This document shows, in pieces, positions 1-7,052 of a stretch of DNA of 46,476 nucleotides. The position numbers and the translations under genes were made by a program. The DNA lies in assembly GCF_034676725.1 (NCBI RefSeq), contig NZ_JAUCBR010000003.1, positions 1 to 46,476 on the forward strand. Direction: 5' to 3'. Position 1 is the stretch's first letter, and each line of letters begins with the position of its first letter. The notes under the pieces were generated by a model. It saw only the letters and a program-made list of their open reading frames with translations. It searched no databases and was not told where the DNA came from. This stretch comes from Denitromonas sp. (GTDB lineage: Bacteria > Pseudomonadota > Gammaproteobacteria > Burkholderiales > Rhodocyclaceae).

Positions 1-64
1 GGACCTGGCGCCTGTCATCGGGCCGCTGATGTTCAATCCACCCCGCACGCCCCAGGCGCGTTAG
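1..64 (+). CDS. 3' end of the small protein gene that begins at 46136 (wraps round the circle)
   Basis: Bases 2-64 read as 20 codons and a TAG stop. The last two bases of the window plus base 1 complete a Glu codon in the same frame, so this joins without a break to the open frame starting at 46136. The combined gene is 405 nt (134 aa). Joining the window ends is an inference from frame continuity; otherwise this is the tail of an unknown upstream gene. Confidence 0.6.
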   Translation, partial: DLAPVIGPLMFNPPRTPQAR

Positions 65-79
65 AGTGGGTCAAAATCA

Positions 80-161
80 GGTGGCGCATTTAAGTTGCGA
101 TTTGCATTATGCGCCGCCGGCTCTACAATGGGCGCAGTTGGGTATGCTCAATTGCGCCACC
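80..161. promoter_or_regulatory. Promoter and inverted repeat upstream of the 192 gene; possible res site
   Basis: A sigma-70-like promoter is visible: TTGCAT (102-107), a 16-bp spacer and TACAAT (124-129). It is framed by an inverted repeat GGTGGCGCA (80-88) / TGCGCCACC (153-161). The two short genes that follow lead to a serine resolvase, so the inverted repeats could be resolvase binding subsites. The promoter is a moderate match; the res assignment is a guess. Confidence 0.4.
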
Positions 162-191
162 TTCTTACCAGTTTAGATAGAGGACTAGACG

Positions 192-548
192 ATGCTGCAA
201 ATCATTGTTGGGATGTTCGTGGCGGCTTGGCTTGTTGTGAGCGTTGTTTCGTGGCACGACGAAAGCACCCTTCAAACGCAGCGCAATACTGAGCAAGGGC
301 GCTTGCTGGTGGAGCTCGAAGCCACCAAGATACCGGGCGCATCACAACTCGTGGACGAGTGGCGTAAGGAATACCCGCAGCCTTCCGAGCAGCGTTTGAT
401 GGAGCTTCGCGTGTTGGTCGAGCGTGTGAAAGCTGATCCCGCCGGCGCGGAGAAGTACACCGCCGCCGCAAAGCAGGCGAAATTGGATGCGCTGCCTTTT
501 AGCTCGCCGTTCTTCGGAACCCCCACCGCAAAACCCGGTATTGAGTGA
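192..548 (+). CDS. Small membrane-anchored protein, function unknown
   Basis: 118 aa. Residues 1-20 form one hydrophobic segment (signal anchor), followed by a charged, mostly helical soluble part and a Pro/Gly-rich tail. With no clear cleavage site, a single-pass inner-membrane protein with a periplasmic domain is the likeliest topology. It is first in a plus-strand run leading to the resolvase and repA, with a promoter-like sequence 60-90 bp upstream. I recognise no family. Start ATG 192 is the first usable start after that promoter. Confidence 0.55.
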   Translation: MLQIIVGMFVAAWLVVSVVSWHDESTLQTQRNTEQGRLLVELEATKIPGASQLVDEWRKEYPQPSEQRLMELRVLVERVKADPAGAEKYTAAAKQAKLDALPFSSPFFGTPTAKPGIE

Positions 549-609
549 GCGGCGCTGGCCAGTAACGAAAGGAGATCCGAATGCGCGGCAGTGGAATGAA
601 GGGCGTGCG

Positions 610-900
610 ATGCTGATTCGATTCCCGGGAAAGAGGTGGCGGACTCTCGACGAGATCCGGGCGGGCGATGAGCGTCACCAGCGGGCGCGTGTGTGGTTCG
701 CGCTCGCCTTCTCGCTGCTGGTGCCGCTGCTCGGCTTCGTGCCGCTGTTTGTCGGCCTCGTGGCTGGCGACATCAATCCGGCCGAGGTCGAGTACACCAA
801 GGCTGTTGCCATGTATGGAATCGTGGCCGGAGGCCTCTTTTCGATCCTGCGTCCACGGAAAGGCGAGGGCGCCGGCGATCGCCACGGTGCCAGTCAATGA
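610..900 (+). CDS. Small membrane protein with two transmembrane segments
   Basis: 96 aa from ATG 610. A basic N-terminus (about 1-28) is followed by two hydrophobic stretches (about 29-52 and 65-80) and a short charged tail. A strong AAAGGAG at 569-575 sits before ATG 581, which opens an 11-codon reading frame in another phase whose TGA (614-616) overlaps ATG 610; translation may therefore be coupled through this mini-ORF. A longer in-frame TTG start at 541 is possible. No family recognised. The gene lies 16 bp upstream of the resolvase gene. Confidence 0.5.
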   Translation: MLIRFPGKRWRTLDEIRAGDERHQRARVWFALAFSLLVPLLGFVPLFVGLVAGDINPAEVEYTKAVAMYGIVAGGLFSILRPRKGEGAGDRHGASQ

Positions 901-916
901 ACGGAGGGTATGCAGG

Positions 917-1591
917 ATGATGCAAGTTGCGCGGATCTACCTTCGCGTGAGCACGGACGGGCAGGATCTGAGCCGACAGGATGCGATCGTGGAGAGCACG
1001 AAGGCGGCCGGCTACTACATCGCCGGCATCTACCGCGAGAAGGCGTCAGGCGCTCGCGCGGATCGCCCCGAGCTGCTGCGCATGATTGACGACTTGCAGC
1101 CCGGCGAGGTCGTTGTCGCCGAGAAGATCGACCGCATCAGCCGCTTGCCGCTCGCCGAGGCCGAGCGCTTGGTCGCGTCGATCCGCGCGAAGGGTGCGCG
1201 GCTCTCGGTGCCCGGGGTGGTGGATCTGTCTGATCTCGCAGCCGAGGCGCAAGGGGTGGCCAAGGTCGTGCTCGAGGCGATGCAGGATCTGCTGCTCAAG
1301 CTCGCCCTGCAGGTCGCGCGCGACGACTACGAGGACCGGCGCGAGCGACAGCGCCAGGGCGTAGAGCTCGCCAAGCGGGCTGGTAAGTACAACGGCCGGC
1401 GCGCCGACGAGACGATGCACAAGCGCATCATCGCGCTGCGCAGCGGCGGGCGGCCGATCTCGGAGACGGCCACCCTTGCCGGTTGCAGTGAGAGCCAAGT
1501 CAAGCGGGTATGGGCGCAGTACCAGAAGCGGCTGGCCGAGCAACAGCACTCCCCCGAGATCGCAACGACCACCACCGAGGCCGCAGCATGA
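917..1591 (+). CDS. Serine recombinase (resolvase family)
   Basis: 224 aa. The N-terminal catalytic domain opens with RIYLRVSTDGQDLSRQ; Ser12 fits the nucleophile and the following Asp/Gln pattern is typical of small serine resolvases. The C-terminus (about 180-205) carries a Hin-type helix-turn-helix (GRPISETATLAGCSESQVKRVW). Such enzymes resolve plasmid multimers at a res site; R388 carries a comparable resP near its replication region, which this gene's position resembles. GGAGGG 9 bp before ATG 917 supports the start. The stop overlaps the repA start (ATGA), so the two are probably co-translated. Confidence 0.85.
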   Translation: MMQVARIYLRVSTDGQDLSRQDAIVESTKAAGYYIAGIYREKASGARADRPELLRMIDDLQPGEVVVAEKIDRISRLPLAEAERLVASIRAKGARLSVPGVVDLSDLAAEAQGVAKVVLEAMQDLLLKLALQVARDDYEDRRERQRQGVELAKRAGKYNGRRADETMHKRIIALRSGGRPISETATLAGCSESQVKRVWAQYQKRLAEQQHSPEIATTTTEAAA

Positions 1592-2556
1592 AGCACACCC
1601 CCGATCCAGCCCAGGGCGAACTGTTCGTTTGCGACATCGCGAACTGGCCCGTGAAGGATGACATCGCCTCGATGGAGGTGCCGATCTTCTCGCTGGCCAA
1701 GCAGAAGGACACCAAGACACGCGAGTATCGGCGCGGGGCGAAGGTCGTTCGAATCATCCCGTCCAGCGTGGGCGCTGCTACGGTTTTCGACAAGGATCTG
1801 TTGCTCTACATCGCCTCGCAGATCGTCGAGGCACGCAACCAGGAGCGGGCTGTCTCGCGGACGGTCCAGATCGAGAGCATCGACTTTCTCGTGGGCACTG
1901 AGCGGGGCGACGGCCGCGCTTCGTTCGAGCGCATCGTCGACATGCTGCGGCGCCTGCGCGGGACGACGATCGAGACGAACATCGAGACGGGTGGCGTCCG
2001 GCAGACGGAGGGCTTTTCCCTGATCGACACGTACAAGATCCTCTCCGAGCACAAGCGGATCGAGTCGGGCTATGACGCGGAGACGAAGAAGCCAGTTCGC
2101 AAAGAGGTTTCGCGCGTGCTTCGCTTCTCGGTGACGATCTCGGAATGGCTCTACAACGGGCTGATGAACTATGAGGTACTAACCCTCGATCGGGCCTATT
2201 TCCGCCTGTCCAAGCCGATCGAGCGGCGCCTGTACGAGATCGCGCGCAAGCATTGCGGCGACCAGCCACTATGGAAGGTCAACATCGATCTGCTGGCCGA
2301 CAAGATCGGCACCGCACAGAAGCGCTTTCGGCTTCGTGACGAGCTGCGCCAGGCGATCGCGGCCGACCGGCTCCCTGAGTATCACCTTGCACTCGACCCC
2401 AACAAGAGCCCTGACGACGTGGTGTTCTACACGCGAAACCCGGCCAAGCTCTCGCGCGAGCTGATCCGCCTCGGTAGTTTCGAGTGGTTCCAATCTCTTG
2501 AGCGACACGACAAGAAGCGCAAGGCGAAGGCCGCGCCGGCGAACGCCGATGTTTGA
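1588..2556 (+). CDS. repA: Plasmid replication initiator protein RepA
   Basis: 322 aa, of the RPA/RepA initiator family found in IncW-type plasmids. Recognisable stretches include KVVRIIPSSVGAATVFDKD, a central region with YFRLSKPIERRLYEIARKHCG typical of winged-helix initiators, and a basic C-terminus. It should bind the iterons that start inside its own last codons and open the origin. The start overlaps the resolvase stop by 4 nt. The C-terminal residues PANADV are encoded by the first iteron, so the protein end is fixed by an origin repeat. Iteron-bound RepA probably controls copy number and its own synthesis. Confidence 0.9.
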   Translation: MKHTPDPAQGELFVCDIANWPVKDDIASMEVPIFSLAKQKDTKTREYRRGAKVVRIIPSSVGAATVFDKDLLLYIASQIVEARNQERAVSRTVQIESIDFLVGTERGDGRASFERIVDMLRRLRGTTIETNIETGGVRQTEGFSLIDTYKILSEHKRIESGYDAETKKPVRKEVSRVLRFSVTISEWLYNGLMNYEVLTLDRAYFRLSKPIERRLYEIARKHCGDQPLWKVNIDLLADKIGTAQKRFRLRDELRQAIAADRLPEYHLALDPNKSPDDVVFYTRNPAKLSRELIRLGSFEWFQSLERHDKKRKAKAAPANADV

Positions 2557-2870
2557 ACATCACCGGGTCGGGTGCGACCTCGAGGGCCGCACCGGCGAAC
2601 GCCGATGTTTTTACCGGCGATCGCCGATGTGGACAACATGGGTCAACAGCGCGCGAGCCCTGTATTGGCGCGGGTTTCAGTCGATCGGCATGAAAACGAT
2701 GGTTTTTCGTGCTGCCTCTCGAGGATGACAGCTACCGGCGAACGCCGATGTTTTCTACCGGCGAACGCCGATGTTTGAACCGCTTATCCACAGCGCGGCG
2801 AAAAGCACCGGCGAACGCCGATGTTTCTACCGGCGAACGCCGATGTTTGGAACCGGCGATCGCCGATGCA
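2536..2870 (+). repeat. Iterons of oriV: eight direct repeats
   Basis: The unit ACCGGCGAACGCCGATGTTT recurs at about 2536 (first base G), 2591, 2734, 2757, 2807 and 2829. Two variants with GGCGATCGCCGATG lie at 2613 and 2852. The first copy is inside the repA 3' end. Copies 4/5 and 6/7 are pairs 22-23 bp apart, about two helical turns, as expected for RepA binding on one DNA face. Each unit contains the short palindrome GGCGNNCGCC. Confidence 0.92.
2784..2792 (+). promoter_or_regulatory. DnaA box in oriV
   Basis: TTATCCACA is a perfect match to the consensus DnaA box and lies between iterons 5 and 6. It marks the probable site of host DnaA recruitment. Confidence 0.85.
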
Positions 2871-2985
2871 GTTTACCGGCTTTCACAGATGCGAGCGGGG
2901 CGCAATCCCAAGCGTGGCGCGGGTTCCAGAAAACTTAACACGCGCGCGCGCTTTAACAGTTCTTTATTAACGTTTTAACGCCCCC

Positions 2986-3314
2986 GCCGGGCTCGACGGC
3001 TTCGCCGTCCCCGCCCACCCGGCATCCCCATGAATAGGCCCCTTCGGGGCGAGGTCACAAAGTCGACACTCCACCCTCATGGCGCTACGAGGTCTAAGTG
3101 GCTCAGTCCGCCCGCAAGCGGTCGGCCTGACCTGGCCGCGGCTCGCGGCCACCCAAAGGGCACTAAGACCCGGATAAATCGCTTCCGGCCCGGCAAGCCG
3201 CGCCGGAAGCTCAACCGGGTGTCTGTGGACACCTCGGCGTTCACCGTCCTCGTTACCGAACCCGTCGAGAGTAGTCTGCAGAGAAGGGGGGTTCTTGCGG
3301 CAAAACTTCAGCCA
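2986..3314. other. Gene-free GC-rich spacer after oriV
   Basis: No convincing gene. It holds several short perfect hairpins (for example GACGGC-TTC-GCCGTC near 2996 and GGCCCC-TTC-GGGGC near 3039). Such structured DNA beside an origin could include primosome or single-strand initiation signals, but no known one is recognised. Confidence 0.4.
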
Positions 3315-3551
3315 AGCGGAAGCCAGGTCAAGGGCCTGCCCACAGGCCGCATGCGGAGCGCAGGGCGCAGCCCGAGCACCGAACGGGCGAGGACAGGGGC
3401 GAAGCCGCACCCTTTACCTGGTTGAAGCGACCAGACGCTCACCGAGAGGGGCAGGGGTAGGGTTCTTCACCCCTGCCCCCGAGGATCGAACGCGACCGTT
3501 CGGCTCCCTTCCCCGCTCAGCGGGGAAGGGCGGGGGGATGAGGTGGCCAGC
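3315..3551 (-). repeat. Inverted copy of the cassette's structured middle segment
   Basis: 237 bp, nearly identical in reverse complement to 9221-9457. It contains the hairpin segment but neither the terminator part nor the promoter. It is the only copy in inverse orientation and lies between oriV and the leading region. Reading frames inside it are shared by every copy in both directions and are not treated as genes. Confidence 0.9.
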
Positions 3552-3575
3552 GTCGGCGACATCCTGCCAGTCTTA

Positions 3576-3641
3576 TCCACGGCCCTTTACCTGTGGGAAA
3601 CCGGCCCGCGAGCCTACGCATCGCAAGAGGCCGGTTTTCCA
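3576..3641 (+). repeat. 66-bp inverted repeat, left copy (pairs with 20425-20490)
   Basis: The reverse complement of 20425-20490 matches with one visible mismatch. Each copy has an internal inverted repeat AAACCGGCC / GGCCGGTTT around a 22-nt loop. At this end TTATCCACG (3573-3581) resembles a DnaA box. The pair brackets the leading-region block; function unknown. Confidence 0.85.
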
Positions 3642-3696
3642 TCAGGCGCCGTGCAGCGGCGGGGCGGTGGGTAAGACGGACCTTTGGGGCAGTCGC

Positions 3697-3736
3697 TTGT
3701 GTTTTGACCGTCGTCGCTTAGAATGAGTACGGGTAC
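3697..3736 (+). promoter_or_regulatory. Promoter and operator-like palindrome upstream of the 3759 gene
   Basis: A possible promoter is TTGTGT (3697-3702), 16 bp, TAGAAT (3719-3724). Just downstream GTAC-GG-GTAC (3727-3736) forms a short palindrome. The same ATGAGTACGGGTAC motif is at the centre of the 46-bp palindrome at 20505-20550, so one regulator may recognise both. Confidence 0.45.
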
Positions 3737-3758
3737 GCATACTTAGATACGAGCCACC

Positions 3759-4193
3759 ATGAGCAAGCACTTTCCGCGTTCGCGCGCGCTTCTTGATTTC
3801 GAGCTCCGGGCGCTGGATCGTGGTGACGACCGCGTGAACTTTCGCCGGGAGCGCGACTTGATCCGGCAGCGGGTCGCTGCCGCCGGGGATGAGCTGCAGC
3901 GGCGTGCTGTCGCCGGTGAGCTTGCCGGGCTTATGAAGCGGTGGAGTGGATTCGTCATTGAGACGCTGACCGCGGAGGCGCTGGGTGATGCGCGCCCGGG
4001 GCGGGAGCATGTTCGCACCTGGCAGCGAACCTTGTTCGGCAAGTCGTGCGCTTCGGGGCGACTTGCGCGTTATGCCCAGGCGGCCCGCAGTGGTGGGGGG
4101 CGGGGTGAGCCGGTACAGCTTGCGGATGCAGTAGAGGACGAGGCGCGAGCGCTTTTCGTGCGCTATCTCGAGCGCTTGCGCGCGCTCGACTGA
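3759..4193 (+). CDS. Hypothetical helical protein
   Basis: 144 aa, rich in Arg, Ala and Leu, mostly helical by composition, with no membrane segment or signal peptide. No family recognised. It follows a promoter-like sequence and is closed by a perfect hairpin, so it looks monocistronic. It is the first plus-strand gene after oriV and, given the transfer direction deduced from oriT, among the last of the leading region to enter a recipient. Confidence 0.6.
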   Translation: MSKHFPRSRALLDFELRALDRGDDRVNFRRERDLIRQRVAAAGDELQRRAVAGELAGLMKRWSGFVIETLTAEALGDARPGREHVRTWQRTLFGKSCASGRLARYAQAARSGGGRGEPVQLADAVEDEARALFVRYLERLRALD

Positions 4194-4217
4194 GCCGGCG
4201 GGCGGTTCGCAAACAGT

Positions 4218-4249
4218 GAGGCCCAAGGTGCGGCAACACCTTGGGCCTC
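4218..4249 (+). terminator. Strong hairpin after the 3759 gene
   Basis: Perfect 13-bp arms GAGGCCCAAGGTG / CACCTTGGGCCTC with a 6-nt loop, 25 nt after the stop codon. No U-run follows, so termination strength is uncertain. Confidence 0.65.
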
Positions 4250-4378
4250 GGTCCATCTGCCTAGCAGGAGGTGATGGAAGTAGCTGTGCCTGCATTCTAG
4301 CCAGTTCCCGAGGGCGTTTCCACTTGGCGGAGACGTTTTCGTCCGCATCCGCAAAAGTCCAAGCTGTGTGGACTGCTA

Positions 4379-4407
4379 TTGACTATTACGTGTGGCTATG
4401 CGAGAAT
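4379..4407 (+). promoter_or_regulatory. Promoter of ssb
   Basis: TTGACT (4379-4384), exactly 17 bp, GAGAAT (4402-4407). The preceding bases (TGCTATTGACT) resemble the -35 side of the repeated cassette promoters, but the TTGTCCTAT boxes are absent. An imperfect inverted repeat AGTCC...GGACT lies just upstream. Confidence 0.6.
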
Positions 4408-4457
4408 CATCGTGCGGCGAGAAGCCTGCACTTTGATTCATCGCACAGGAGAAGGAA

Positions 4458-4799
4458 ATGGCCAGTCTCAACGAGGTGCGCCTGATCGGCAACCTGGGGA
4501 AAGATCCGGAAGTACGCGAGGTGGGCGGTACACCCAACTGCACTATTAGCGTGGCGACCACCAGGTTTCGTAAGGGCGAGAACGGGCGCGAGGAAGTCAC
4601 CCAATGGCATCGCGTTGTCCTTTGGGGGCAGCTCGCCGAGTACGCGGGGCGGTATCTGAAGAAAGGGGCGCCGGTGTATGTCGGTGGCTACCTTGAAACG
4701 CGCAAGTGGACCGACAACGATGGTCAAGACCACTACACTACGGAGGTTGTCGCCGAGGACCTGCAAGGCCTCGGGGCGCGCCGACCCGCGGAAGGGTAG
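4458..4799 (+). CDS. ssb: Single-stranded DNA-binding protein, short form
   Basis: 113 aa. It opens with the SSB signature MASLNEVRLIGNLGKDPEVR and has the OB-fold landmarks VTQWHRVVLWGQLAE and KKGAPVYVGGYLETRKW. It coats incoming single-stranded DNA during conjugation and replication. Bacterial SSBs are usually 140-180 aa with a Gly/Pro-rich linker and an acidic DDDIPF-type tip; this one ends in ARRPAEG just after the OB fold, so it lacks the protein-interaction tail. It has its own promoter. AGGAGAAGG precedes the ATG. The OB-fold identity is clear. Confidence 0.93.
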   Translation: MASLNEVRLIGNLGKDPEVREVGGTPNCTISVATTRFRKGENGREEVTQWHRVVLWGQLAEYAGRYLKKGAPVYVGGYLETRKWTDNDGQDHYTTEVVAEDLQGLGARRPAEG

Positions 4800-4812
4800 C
4801 GCACTACGTCAT

Positions 4813-4829
4813 GGCGGGCGACGCCCGCC
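4813..4829 (+). terminator. Intercistronic hairpin between ssb and the TrfB-like gene
   Basis: GGCGGGC-GAC-GCCCGCC, a perfect 7-bp stem with a 3-nt loop, 20 bp before the next start codon. One of several U-less GC hairpins between leading-region genes. Confidence 0.5.
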
Positions 4830-4848
4830 GAAATTCTATGAGGCAAGC

Positions 4849-5175
4849 ATGTCAGGAAAATCCAAAATGACCCCCGAAGAGTTCGATTCCCTGCGCCCGC
4901 GGCTGGGCCGGCTGTCGCTCGATACCGTGGGGCTGGCCCGCGAGGTGCTGGTCGACGGACGCAGCCAAGTGGAAGTGGCGAAGGGTCATGGCATCACGAA
5001 ACAGCGCGTGAGCGGCATGGTCGCGCGCGTGCTTGCCGCGGCGCAGGACGTGCCGGCGACGTGGCAGCGGGTCGAGGTGTGGGTGCCTCCTGAGCTTGTC
5101 GATCAGGTGCGGCAGCTTGAGTCGAAGGCTCGTGCTGCCTTGCAAGAGAGGAATGCCAGTGGAAAAGACGAATGA
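4849..5175 (+). CDS. TrfB/KorA-type transcriptional repressor
   Basis: 108 aa. Residues about 20-65 (LSLDTVGLAREVLVDGRSQVEVAKGHGITKQRVSGMVARV) match the helix-turn-helix of the TrfB/KorA family, global repressors of IncP-type plasmid operons. The C-terminal third (WVPPELVDQVRQLESKARAAL) is a probable dimerisation helix. It lies 49 bp after ssb, and its last 23 nt overlap the KfrB-domain gene. Its operators are not identified; the classical IncP KorA site was not noticed here. Family call fairly sure, targets unknown. Confidence 0.8.
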   Translation: MSGKSKMTPEEFDSLRPRLGRLSLDTVGLAREVLVDGRSQVEVAKGHGITKQRVSGMVARVLAAAQDVPATWQRVEVWVPPELVDQVRQLESKARAALQERNASGKDE

Positions 5176-6619
5176 GCAGTTGAAGCTCGAGCGCGAAGCG
5201 GCCGGGCGGATCGAGGAACGCAACATCGCGTGGGGTGACGCCAAGCTGACCGGCAAGCAACCGTCCGCGGAGGCGTCGCGCCAGTGGGCTGAGCAAGACA
5301 TCCGTGATTACCGCAGCTTGAGCGACGATCGCCGGGGGATGGTGGCCGATTTCATCGCCGAGAACGCGGCGGCGAATAGCCACTACAAGGCGACCTTGGA
5401 GCAGTCGCGCGACGTGGCGCGCGAGGTGGCGATGCTCGACGAGCGCAACCGTGAGTTGATCGCGCAGAAGGAACTGCGCAAGGCAGACGACGCGCAGATG
5501 ATGCGCGCGCCTGGTGGGACGGAAGCCGGTCGCTATGGCTTCACCGATCCACGGGACGGGACCGTGGGGGTGCAGTACAGCTTCCGCACGCAGCAAGAGG
5601 CCGAGGTCGCGGCCGAGAAGGTCGGACTGTCGCGGTTCCAGGGTCACGGCGCTGGCGGGGAAATGGTCCAGTTCTACCGGGATCATGAAGGTCAGTGGCG
5701 GCAAGCGCAGAACGAGGCCGAGATCAGCCGCAACCAGAACCCCGAGCGGTTCGCCGCGATGCGCGACGAGCACGTCGACCGACTCATGCGTGCCGGCGAA
5801 GAAGGGTTGCAAGTGGCGAAGGCCCCGTTGTCGCCGGAATTGCGCCAAGCGTTTGCGGATATGGGTGTGAATCCGCAGCGTGACGGCGATGAGCGTCTTC
5901 AGAGGGGTATCGAGGTGCGAACCGAGCAACTGCGTCAGTACGGCGCGGATCTGCCGGCCGCCGACGTGAAGCGCTGGGCGGATCTGGATGCGCGATCGCT
6001 CGAGGCGATCCAGGACCCGCAGATGCGCCGTGATGCCGCGGCTGTGGTTGCCGGTAACGCGCTGAGCAATGATGAGTACCGGAAGAGCTTTGAGGCGGGG
6101 CATCGCGGTATGGCGGCCGAGGTGGCTGCAGAGATCGGCCGGCGGGATCGGGCGACCGATACGCCCGAACTGCAGACTGCGCTTGCGCGTGAGCATGTCG
6201 CGCTGCATCGACAGGCCGGCGAGAATCCCGCCGAGCGTGAACGCTGGGAGCAGGCGATGAAGTCCGGTGTCGACGGGGCGGGCTCGGCTTATCGGGTTGA
6301 GCTGGTGAAGCTTGACCAGGACCTTGCGCAGAAGGCTGGGGTCCACGTGGAGAAGGCACAGCCCGATACGACGTACACCGGCCGGATCGCTGGCGAAGCC
6401 TCCGGGAAAGTGATTCAGGAGCGGGAGGGTTCGAATGCGGTTGTGATTCACGACCGGCAGGCAATCGCGAATGACGTCTCGAAGCATGCCGGCAAAAGCG
6501 CTGAGATCCGTTATGTGGGTGATGTCGGTTTGGTTCGCGAGGCGCCGCGCGAGGCGGGCGCCTCGCTGACTCGCGATCGGATGGGGCGCGAGGAACGCGC
6601 CGGCGAGCGCGAGCGTTGA
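5153..6619 (+). CDS. KfrB-domain protein sharing its C-terminus with the zeta toxin
   Basis: 488 aa from ATG 5153 (AGAGAGG upstream). Highly charged and helical with no membrane segment. Residues about 345-488 are clearly related to the C-terminal part of the zeta-toxin protein at 7052-8365; this part contains the KfrB-like block TYTGRIAGEASGKVIQ and SAEIRYVGDVGLV. The extreme C-terminus is Arg-rich (ERAGERER), echoing the zeta protein (GAERER) and TrwC (GGRER). KfrB-type proteins are associated with KfrA and plasmid maintenance. The first 340 residues are unrecognised. Translation is probably coupled to the TrfB-like gene. Confidence 0.7.
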   Translation: MPVEKTNEQLKLEREAAGRIEERNIAWGDAKLTGKQPSAEASRQWAEQDIRDYRSLSDDRRGMVADFIAENAAANSHYKATLEQSRDVAREVAMLDERNRELIAQKELRKADDAQMMRAPGGTEAGRYGFTDPRDGTVGVQYSFRTQQEAEVAAEKVGLSRFQGHGAGGEMVQFYRDHEGQWRQAQNEAEISRNQNPERFAAMRDEHVDRLMRAGEEGLQVAKAPLSPELRQAFADMGVNPQRDGDERLQRGIEVRTEQLRQYGADLPAADVKRWADLDARSLEAIQDPQMRRDAAAVVAGNALSNDEYRKSFEAGHRGMAAEVAAEIGRRDRATDTPELQTALAREHVALHRQAGENPAERERWEQAMKSGVDGAGSAYRVELVKLDQDLAQKAGVHVEKAQPDTTYTGRIAGEASGKVIQEREGSNAVVIHDRQAIANDVSKHAGKSAEIRYVGDVGLVREAPREAGASLTRDRMGREERAGERER

Positions 6620-6625
6620 GTGTGG

Positions 6626-6644
6626 GCCGGGGCTGTGCCCCGGC
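6626..6644 (+). terminator. Intercistronic hairpin
   Basis: GCCGGGGC-TGT-GCCCCGGC, a perfect 8-bp stem with a 3-nt loop, starting 7 nt after the stop of the KfrB-domain gene and followed by TCTTGT. Terminator or mRNA-stabilising element. Confidence 0.55.
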
Positions 6645-6695
6645 TCTTGTCAAAGGGCTGGGCCACGGCCGAGCCCCCTTGAGTGAGGTATCGGA

Positions 6696-7052
6696 ATGGC
6701 ACATATCACCTACCCGGCGGCGGCGGCCCCGACCGTCATTGTCCTCGATGGCGAACATAACCCCGCGTACTACCTGGATCGCGATGCGCAGCCGCAGTGG
6801 ACGCACGACGACTGCGTGAACTACGAGTCGGCCCGCGAGCTCATCACCGAGCTGATGGCCTTTCGCTCGGAGTGGATCGCGCGCGAGCGCGCCAAGGCTG
6901 AACCGGATTTGCCGGTGATCGAGCGCTGGAAGGCCGAACGCGGCGCGTATGCCGCCGAGCTGCGCGGGCTCGATGTCACCGACCGGGAAAATATCGCGCG
7001 CATCCGCCGCGACTATGGCGCTGAAGTGCGGCGCTTGGCCGCGGGGGCTTGA
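6696..7052 (+). CDS. Small protein upstream of zeta toxin; candidate antitoxin
   Basis: 118 aa. N-terminal stretch with YLDRDAQPQWTHDDC, then a long helical charged region (about 45-115). The stop codon overlaps the start of the zeta-family gene (TGATG), the arrangement expected of an antitoxin-toxin pair in which the antitoxin is made first. It does not resemble the epsilon or PezA antitoxins in any way I can see, so the antitoxin role rests on position and coupling only. Confidence 0.6.
   Translation: MAHITYPAAAAPTVIVLDGEHNPAYYLDRDAQPQWTHDDCVNYESARELITELMAFRSEWIARERAKAEPDLPVIERWKAERGAYAAELRGLDVTDRENIARIRRDYGAEVRRLAAGA

Larger units (their letters stand above)
2536..2985. other. Probable vegetative origin oriV
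   Basis: The region combines eight iterons, a perfect DnaA box and, at about 2950-2980, a short AT-rich stretch with TTTAACAGTTCTTTATTAAC, the likely unwinding element. Order and content match theta-type iteron origins placed directly after repA. The boundaries are inferred. Confidence 0.85.

Noticed and set aside
2498..2978. Short frames through the iterons
   Set aside because: Produced by the repeated 20-mers in an origin; they have no ribosome sites.
3576..3641. Insertion-sequence ends
   Set aside because: The 66-bp inverted copies are 17 kb apart and no transposase was found anywhere in the window; a transposon reading is not supported.
3030..3726. Overlapping plus-strand frames of 131 and 143 aa
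   Set aside because: They lie in the inverted repeat segment, and related frames appear in every copy in both directions; composition is Arg/Pro/Gly-rich and unlike protein. Treated as by-products of GC-rich repeats.
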